Virus record (IMG/VR): IMGVR_UViG_3300023184_000070
Location: 1 to 64,000 of that record
DNA length: 64,000 nt
Source: a virus
Reading direction: 5' to 3' (one strand)
Positions 61,901-64,000 of this stretch are shown piece by piece (positions within the stretch are counted from its first letter, which is position 1; the number at the start of each line of letters is the position of its first letter). The notes beneath the pieces were generated by a model. That model was not told the origin of the DNA and searched no databases. It worked only from the letters and a program-made list of their open reading frames with translations. Both the position numbers and the translations under genes were made by a program.

Positions 61901-62240
61901 CAATAGATTTGAAGAATATCGCACAAACTATACTTTTAAGAAAACCAATCCAAGTTTTACAACCGGTTTTATGGTAGCAGATCTATTGGAAGTAACAAAA
62001 AATCAATTGAGTGTGTATATTGATATAACTAAGTTACAGCTAGACATTGATTATACCTTATCAATAGCTAACTCTCGCGCAGTAATAACATTTACAGCAG
62101 ATGCAGTGGCCCGCATTGCAAATGGTATTAGAGTAGTTGCCAAGTACCGTGAATATGCCCAATGGCAAGATTATAATACCACTTTAGGTGATTCAACCAC
62201 CCCTATAGCAGTATTTTTGAAGAGTAAACCCTATTATTAA
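49941..62240 (+). CDS. Giant baseplate-wedge-position protein (4,099 aa), gp7 position
   Basis: The first 130 residues (RTLNFLPEIFQTDTNKKFLSATLDQLISEPSFTRLNGYIGR...FDKFINYSQYYWVPNG) resemble the head of large structural proteins that follow gp6 in marine T4-like phages. Residues about 175-205 are a small beta domain (VVRGGLYKFKVNQPGSKFWIQT). About 1972-2015 and 3718-3760 are chitin-binding-like modules (WKASTDYHKGDIVDYKNTYY; WLPNTSYASGRRVSYGGQGY). About 2385-2950 carry FG-GAP propeller repeats (GTSVKISPDGKFIAVGSPG and similar). About 3620-3700 have GYTEAPVITI repeats. T4 gp7 has 1,032 residues. The start has no clear ribosome-binding sequence and lies 3 bases after the gp6 stop. Wedge role is positional. 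Confidence 0.8.
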   Translation: MAASRTLNFLPEIFQTDTNKKFLSATLDQLISEPSFTRLNGYIGRNFAPGYKSTDTYISEIDSSRQNYQLEPSIVIKNAAGEIEQYSGYSDLINKIQYYGGETTNHDRLFSSESYTYDGLFDFDKFINYSQYYWVPNGLDPVPVTSAIVNSQQTFTITKNTNTNLFDIDSNLSNPRLVVVRGGLYKFKVNQPGSKFWIQTEPSETGTRIGQPKISSRDVLGVSNNGADVGVVEFRVPLIDVQDNFLAMPLLSSVDYATTTPMNQIVGQRFQDVVNTLGGIDGITLSPGNKTIIFITDGMPTVWKIRMTTAGGSSDIIALDVFQALPENHKVYVRSGNTYAGKEFFNKSVINKLTQIPALTAQLNRLYYQDATNPAAYGIIDIVNDAVDSIDVHDEIIGNSKFTSPNGVQFTNGLMVTFDSTVTPSNYANKTYVVEGVGKSISLVAFANLVCPEPGVLTSQVPFDKVPYGSGAFDEVYRGPVTPDYILCNRASLDLSPWARQNRWFHIDVIEATARYNQTVPTFDQASRAQRPIIEFDASIQLINSGRIGKPPVDIIDTTLTDVFGISNKRTVDFINVGLTYTLNFTPDAGDKITVTAGNILVPESEYSIVGNVLTLHSAQMGFDIRVESTRQSSVQNSRSLAVNDIEFKQGQRVLFAADHDPLVRTQAYTVQYSIQNDSTRYSYYDGKGSGQITIEPFDISFVSVSNPAIDDSDPELPNRYVWEVIGSSDILTATEIRGLDYPAGAAIGVVDSVVSTGNRHYLIYFTTSYELTGYQIFDIQLIGSSGSNYVFGGNTKFTTDLKVGGAMYTMDGVYIGTIAHINTDTKLRLEEKSNAILLAQEYQYRDPRIQLIVSKDSEDTYDEFDSIVALSGPWQGISLWYTGTEWVRSQQKTKVNQPPKFDVFDLNDRSFLSSTYTSSKFAGTEIFSYSVGTGNNDSVLGFPLSYRNFNSLADILFNNDFDNDQFTHVRNGKIVSKNVNTGYLRQNTSRLDYTKRNVWSTRDELDKQYQSISATYTGDSTYFEIDVLPAPAINVPNLKVFLNNVLLNSTDYQLVTVGAKKAIHVTKQMSIGDIVNILIYSLEPSTIGFYQVPQNLDYNSKNLPLTTLTLGQLRNHVTVVGQNSIGVSGAVPGNSNLRDIDLKNHGGNILQSAAPTIYASLFLISKQANFINGVDYARREYSKFKNKFLETALTLSGLDYNNPSTAVDVILQTINQAKNPSFPWNSSDMVPYGTYTATRYTVVDPLNRQYKINSIFDITQLQTRAILVYSGSHQLVYGKDYYFPLDRPAIIINDAVDLIAGSIIEIREYNTEGNYIPETPTKLGLYPKFLPAIFNDNTYSNPIQVIQGHDGSLTPIFGDYRDLFLLELETRIYNNIKTNYGKSGFDLRDYIPGRFRETEYTLEEFDAIKARSFMKWAGANRVNFNTNTYYKSGDPFTYNYKSSTDVLFNKSLPGWWRGIYNYFYDTNRPHTHPWEMLGFTETPSWWVETYGPVPYTAENQSLWKDLSLGIIRKGARAGTYAKYARAELLSIIPVDLHGNLLPPLGLIAKQFNGSRTAESFSIGDQSPAESAWMRSSDYPFALQQIVAVMKPAMYFAMLFDTTVYQKNNYFNQYQILSTGQRLNPTDITIHREIVNGSPVNAAGYINYISDYLIGQGINGPATIRSLLSNLNVQLCYKTAGFTDKNYLTVLAEQYSPGSINESIIIPDQNYQIYLNKSVPIDRVTYSAVIIEKTDTGYSVTGYDNNSPFFVIIPSDTNGESYNISVQNIGATIYKNYQFVKLSIPYGHEFTSRQQVVDFLVSYQRYLNSQGFIFDEYNQDLAMTQDWVLSAHEFLTWTLQGWNSGSMMIVSPCNNKLNLISSYSVVDEITNEYLGSRILDPNFSVIKNDNLFIVREAENFVIQTTTNQTIAYAELDLVQHEHILVFDNVTIFNDVIYSPELGSRQYRLKLVGEKTANWDGSLYAPGFIYNSSKIALWKASTDYHKGDIVDYKNTYYTAIQDTAATDTFILKDWKIINKEDVKTGLLPNFATNAAKFNDLYDVDSSTTSEQLQEFGAGLIGFRKRDYLTDLNLSVTSQIKFYQGFIKDKGTKNAINALKNSLFNNLKNDVTYYEEWGFRVGEYGAQNSNHTVELQLDESWKYTGDLGLAIIDNDAEPINGIISIRDQNLYARPLQRVPVNFLNRTPNSSIEDDIQSAGYAIIDDVDATIFDSSTFNTTITDLSVITSGFTIWVAKGNNRDWDIYRVNETNNIITDIEYALDLRGRVKTKNPHNFKVGDIVLIKQFNDLFNGFQEIVEVDTLTSFVTATTIAQNLLLKNSPISGAGILFVLSSIRFNSPKEIANATPLHTWKDGDLTWVDADEHGNWVVYEKSSPWQYATLLDMQTREHMAYSHYGTSVKISPDGKFIAVGSPGDYSGVGALHVFKNDATKKEIAVLPLAKSNITALGSTVDASDQHIIVGAPDTNLDTGKVVVYSVIDPAYVRPVQIIDNPTGLPASKFGSSISVSQNGQYLYIGSPGVDRVFCYKLVDHTFNTTAFKAVIGKSYTLPYTVGAAESLAVYYKNELLTLGTDYTVSNNSVVVNSSVFNINEFDIFTEQEDGFIVITRRAYYQYLSVILGAEAGVLFGHSVKTESTGKILVIGAPNSRVNGKLYAGAAYVYKNTNNSISLVEKIKPDVSTYRANFGTSVEVSNNDCNIYVGAPGYSYDEYSGGAVFRFVNTGLLHGIVVSTPISGNLLSGNIVVNGNLINFPGGVISNLASAINQANIKGIIATSSQNILTIKSALTTPFNKLEVLPNGNSLDYYGISVYKLTEKIVKPFKATGDKFGSKVRTSANAETLLISSINGSIELYANLDNAKTTFDGKITRFIDYFMGTGAVYTYDFMPSSIKDLDPNGRFSMAQEFGTANLRAGDLFGDSVDFNLNSLVIGATLHDNTLPAKQDAGQVYCYENATGKIGWNKIKHQLPAVDVNGINRIFLYDAKTKSMLTSLDYIDPAKGKVLGIAAQDLDFKSSYDPASYNSGTAVDQTRSNEYHWNAAQVGVTWWNLNTLRYIDYEQGDINYRLKNWGKLFPGSDVAVYEWVASNLLPSEYSTVEQGTPLYADNSAYVTTYGLDINGVITSTYYYWVKGRSDVPRNGKRLLSATGIENVIANPKLQNIPYAEILSDRSIGLVNCEKYISGTNTILQVDYDSVLNTNVMHNEFELVQQGNGNSILPTRISDKLVDSLSGVDRLGMVVPDPKLRYSQQIGLGLRPRQTLVRNRNTALKNIVEYANLVFSGTTASTKIQSTHTYTLANWFAKDPEPPESEYDVRAENITELGYVNQFDEVGDILVGLRVLVADDQDYYGLWTLRELTAAGEYAVVKNQQFNTTKLWGFDTWYSSEFTSGTTINYIVEQYSDIEKINIVAGDIVKVLNGPKKGFEIYKFSSATDSALIALEFGTLKINDLIWNTDINGVGFDNAVFDGSSFDNDYSQEIRNILIGLQKNILIEDLADDYNKLMFVAVDYILSEQKNIDWAFKTSFIDVLHQIRDLDQFPLYVKDNTSYYKQYLEEVKPYRTKIRNYRVGYTGMDVASAYTSDFDLPGYYDSDLKRFRSPSTEYFAKDSKLFLLPEYQDWYNNYLNSIASVTVTNRGQGYTEAPVITIIDSAGSGTGVVAYATIGEIAGTIDSITIVNPGKNFRGEPKVLISGVGTGATAVARLSNNKVRSIKTTLKFDRVDYSTDITEWLPNTSYASGRRVSYGGQGYMATDAVPAGQLFNFALFEKIADTDYKSAVDRIASRYQPTKHQVPREFDPATGVINLSRIVPVADYRVNDNTEIYNDTSLASPMNYDDATGTNLTDINLSGGTFVEEKIARAPEELIPGTTLDTLVMTVITDISANIGAPGNVAYRMFKSIDENTEYYSVTGSNVSLLTSTLNRTDTTANVASVSLVFGGVTTGSVFINGEKIIYRDVDFENNRLLHLSRGVGGTPIPATHSVDSRVESAGPDLAIPNRFEEYRTNYTFKKTNPSFTTGFMVADLLEVTKNQLSVYIDITKLQLDIDYTLSIANSRAVITFTADAVARIANGIRVVAKYREYAQWQDYNTTLGDSTTPIAVFLKSKPYY

Positions 62241-62242
62241 TC

Positions 62243-62911
62243 ATGATAAATAATAACATGAACCCAATATCACACCCTACCCAAGAAGTGCCTGCTAAGT
62301 TGCCAGATGAAAACTCTGGGGTATCAGTGCAAGGACATATCAAAATTTTTGATCCCAAGTCCGGAGAAGTATTTGTTAATAAGCGAAACGCTATTCATTA
62401 TGAGAATATTAGTGAAGCGATGGCTTACAGTTTAGCCAACAAAGCAAATTCTTTTATAGCTGAAATGCATTTTGGTAACGGTGGAACTACAATTGACCCA
62501 ACTGGTGTTATTAACTATTTGCCCCCAAACGTTAAAACTCAAAATAGTGATCTGTACAACCCTACATATTTTAAAATTGTTGATAACAATAACATACACA
62601 ATCAAGCACCAATGCACAACAAAATGACAATTGTGCATGTTCCTGGCACAGTGTATACTGATATTTTAGTTACTTGCCTGTTAGACTACGGTGAGCCCGA
62701 AACTGGTCAGCTGCCGTTTGATAATGCCCAAAATACCAATTACGATTATGTATTTGACGAATTAGGACTTAAAGGTTATAACGAAGCCGGTGCCGGCCTA
62801 GGCAAGTTACTGACGCACGTAATTTTTCACCCAGTACAAAAAAGTTTAAATCGCCAGATACAAATAGATTATACTGTTCGCGTACAGACAATCACTAATT
62901 TAACAAGTTAA
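62243..62911 (+). CDS. Baseplate or tail structural protein (222 aa)
   Basis: [56 protein letters not shown] resembles a conserved protein near the baseplate genes of marine T4-like phages. The function is not assigned to my knowledge. Its position after the gp7-position gene is that of T4 gp8, but I see no sequence evidence for gp8. Two ATGs are possible: 62243, two bases after the upstream stop, and 62258. A GATAAATA late-promoter-like sequence (62245-62252) lies between them. Neither has a clear ribosome-binding sequence, so I keep the longer form on coupling grounds. Confidence 0.72.
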   Translation: MINNNMNPISHPTQEVPAKLPDENSGVSVQGHIKIFDPKSGEVFVNKRNAIHYENISEAMAYSLANKANSFIAEMHFGNGGTTIDPTGVINYLPPNVKTQNSDLYNPTYFKIVDNNNIHNQAPMHNKMTIVHVPGTVYTDILVTCLLDYGEPETGQLPFDNAQNTNYDYVFDELGLKGYNEAGAGLGKLLTHVIFHPVQKSLNRQIQIDYTVRVQTITNLTS

Positions 62912-62915
62912 TTAT

Positions 62916-63932
62916 ATGCCATACGTAGTACGAAAAACTAACGGAACAAATCTACTTACTATCCAAGATGGGGCATTGGATTTTTCTACTGGATTGTACC
63001 TAATAGGTCGCAGTTATGCCGGGTACGGGGAAATTTTAGCTGATAACTTTGTACGATTGGCTGAAAATTTTGCTAATATTGCGCCCCCGCAAAACCCGTT
63101 AGAAGGACAAGTTTGGTACGACAGTACAGCTAAAAAACTTAAAGTTTGGTCTCTTGATGCTAACAACTTTGGTGATTGGCAAGCAGTAGCACAAGCAGGA
63201 AGTATAGGCCCACGTGGCGCTACGGGATTTACTGGACCCACAGGCCCCACAGGCCCCACAGGAGTCGGTGCAACTGGGGCAACTGGGGCAACTGGCGAAA
63301 CAGGCCCAACTGGTAGAACTGGGCCCACCGGCACTCAAGGCCCAATTGGATTAACAGGTGCTACTGGTTCTACCGGACCCACTGGATTTACTGGTGCAAC
63401 AGGACCCACAGGCCCCACTGGAATTGGTGCTACTGGTTCAACTGGACCTACAGGACCCACAGGACCATCCGGAATTGGTGCTACTGGTCCTAAGGGAGAT
63501 ACAGGATCCACTGGGCCAACTGGACCACAAGGGCCCAACAGCGCATTTGATCCCGGAACACAAACAATTACTGGGACAGATACTAATCAGCCCATTATAT
63601 TAAACCCAAATGGCACTGGTGGGGTACAAATAGTAGGAACATCAAATGCTGCATTATATCCGTCGTTGAACGGCGGTCTTACCCTTGGTACCAGTGGTAA
63701 ACGATGGAAAAGTTTGTATGTTAACACAGTTTTTTTCAATGACGGAACCAATACCACTAGTGGCGGCGCTATATTAGGGGTTCCTACTCCTGCTACTAGT
63801 TTTGGGGCAGCCGGGAACAAACGCGGAATGATATCGTTTGACTATACATATTTGTATTACTGTTCTGATGATTACACTGACGGATCGATAAGGATTTGGA
63901 GGCGAGTAGCATGGAGCACTGCAAACTGGTAA
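62916..63932 (+). CDS. Collagen-like tail collar or fibre protein (338 aa)
   Basis: The N-terminal domain ([51 protein letters not shown]...EGQVWYD) is found in many T4-like marine phage structural proteins. Residues about 95-208 are an uninterrupted-looking Gly-X-Y collagen tract (GPTG, GATG), broken by GVG or GIG at three places. A beta-domain follows ([31 protein letters not shown]) with a C-terminal tip ending [11 protein letters not shown], like phage fibre tips. Trimerisation by the collagen helix is expected. Second collagen-type fibre of the window, unrelated in head domain to the one at 329-3127. Confidence 0.8.
   Translation: MPYVVRKTNGTNLLTIQDGALDFSTGLYLIGRSYAGYGEILADNFVRLAENFANIAPPQNPLEGQVWYDSTAKKLKVWSLDANNFGDWQAVAQAGSIGPRGATGFTGPTGPTGPTGVGATGATGATGETGPTGRTGPTGTQGPIGLTGATGSTGPTGFTGATGPTGPTGIGATGSTGPTGPTGPSGIGATGPKGDTGSTGPTGPQGPNSAFDPGTQTITGTDTNQPIILNPNGTGGVQIVGTSNAALYPSLNGGLTLGTSGKRWKSLYVNTVFFNDGTNTTSGGAILGVPTPATSFGAAGNKRGMISFDYTYLYYCSDDYTDGSIRIWRRVAWSTANW
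63199..63540 (+). repeat. Collagen-like Gly-X-Y tract
   Basis: In-frame 9-base units encode Gly-Pro-Thr, Gly-Ala-Thr and similar triplets, with three GVG or GIG interruptions. Confidence 0.85.
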
Positions 63933-63959
63933 ATAACATTAATTGCGGAGTATTTTAGA

Positions 63960-64000
63960 ATGGCATACAACATTACATTATCAAACGGTGACTCTCTGGT
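63960..64000 (+). CDS. Start of a further structural protein, truncated by the window edge
   Basis: An ATG at 63960 preceded by GGAG (about 10 bases upstream) opens MAYNITLSNGDSL and runs off the window. The opening resembles that of the preceding protein ([19 protein letters not shown]), suggesting a paralogous collar or fibre protein in tandem. Too short for more. Confidence 0.6.
   Translation, partial: MAYNITLSNGDSL

Noticed and set aside
62243-62911. Naming this gene T4 gene 8
   Set aside because: Only its position suggests it; no gp8 sequence features were seen and the length is shorter than T4 gp8 (334).
63014-63538. Minus-strand frames opposite the collagen tract
   Set aside because: They are the periodic complement of Gly-X-Y coding and have Pro/Val/Ala repeats with no start signals.

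Overview
The window is about 64 kb from the late-gene region of a T4-superfamily myovirus (tailed dsDNA phage with a contractile tail). The call rests on recognisable relatives of T4 gp20, gp21, gp22, gp23, gp26, gp53, gp5, gp25, gp6, gp46, gp47 and the late sigma factor gp55, together with TATAAATA-type late promoters. The low GC, the many collagen-like and beta-helical fibre genes and several protein types I know from marine T4-like phages suggest an aquatic host. No host-marker gene (for example a photosystem gene) is in the window, so the host is not determined. All genes look like phage genes, and I see no tRNA, insertion sequence or CRISPR array.

Layout. 1-33,689 is one long minus-strand block. 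Read in transcription order (right to left) it runs: tape measure, portal gp20, a small and an acidic prohead-core-position protein, protease gp21, scaffold gp22, capsid gp23, a Cys-rich small protein, a pirin-like cupin enzyme, then about 23 kb of fibre and appendage proteins, ending in a glycine-rich protein that leaves the window. At 33.7 kb a perfect late promoter starts a short plus-strand block (gp26, a small gp51-position protein, a two-helix membrane protein). Next is the only long non-coding stretch (35,163-35,624), packed with hairpins and a candidate structured RNA. A minus-strand block follows: a GIY-YIG nuclease, gp46/gp47 recombination nuclease and gp55. From 39.9 kb to the right end, the plus strand carries the baseplate module: tube-cap-position protein, gp53, a hub protein, gp5 with a muramidase, gp25, gp6, a 4,099-residue giant in the gp7 position, and collar or fibre proteins.

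How they work together. gp20-gp23 and the core proteins build and mature the prohead. The tape measure sets tail length on a baseplate made by the right-hand block, whose gp5 opens the cell wall. The left block supplies host-recognition fibres. gp55 directs late transcription from the TATAAATA sites, linking replication-era genes (gp46/47/55) with the structural genes on both sides.

Most notable points: the structured non-coding region; a phage-borne pirin; gp55 apparently starting at an AUC codon; an apparent +1 frameshift joining a 1,874- and a 308-residue fibre protein; the 12.3-kb giant baseplate gene with propeller and carbohydrate-binding-like modules; and a 15-residue-repeat fibre shaft.
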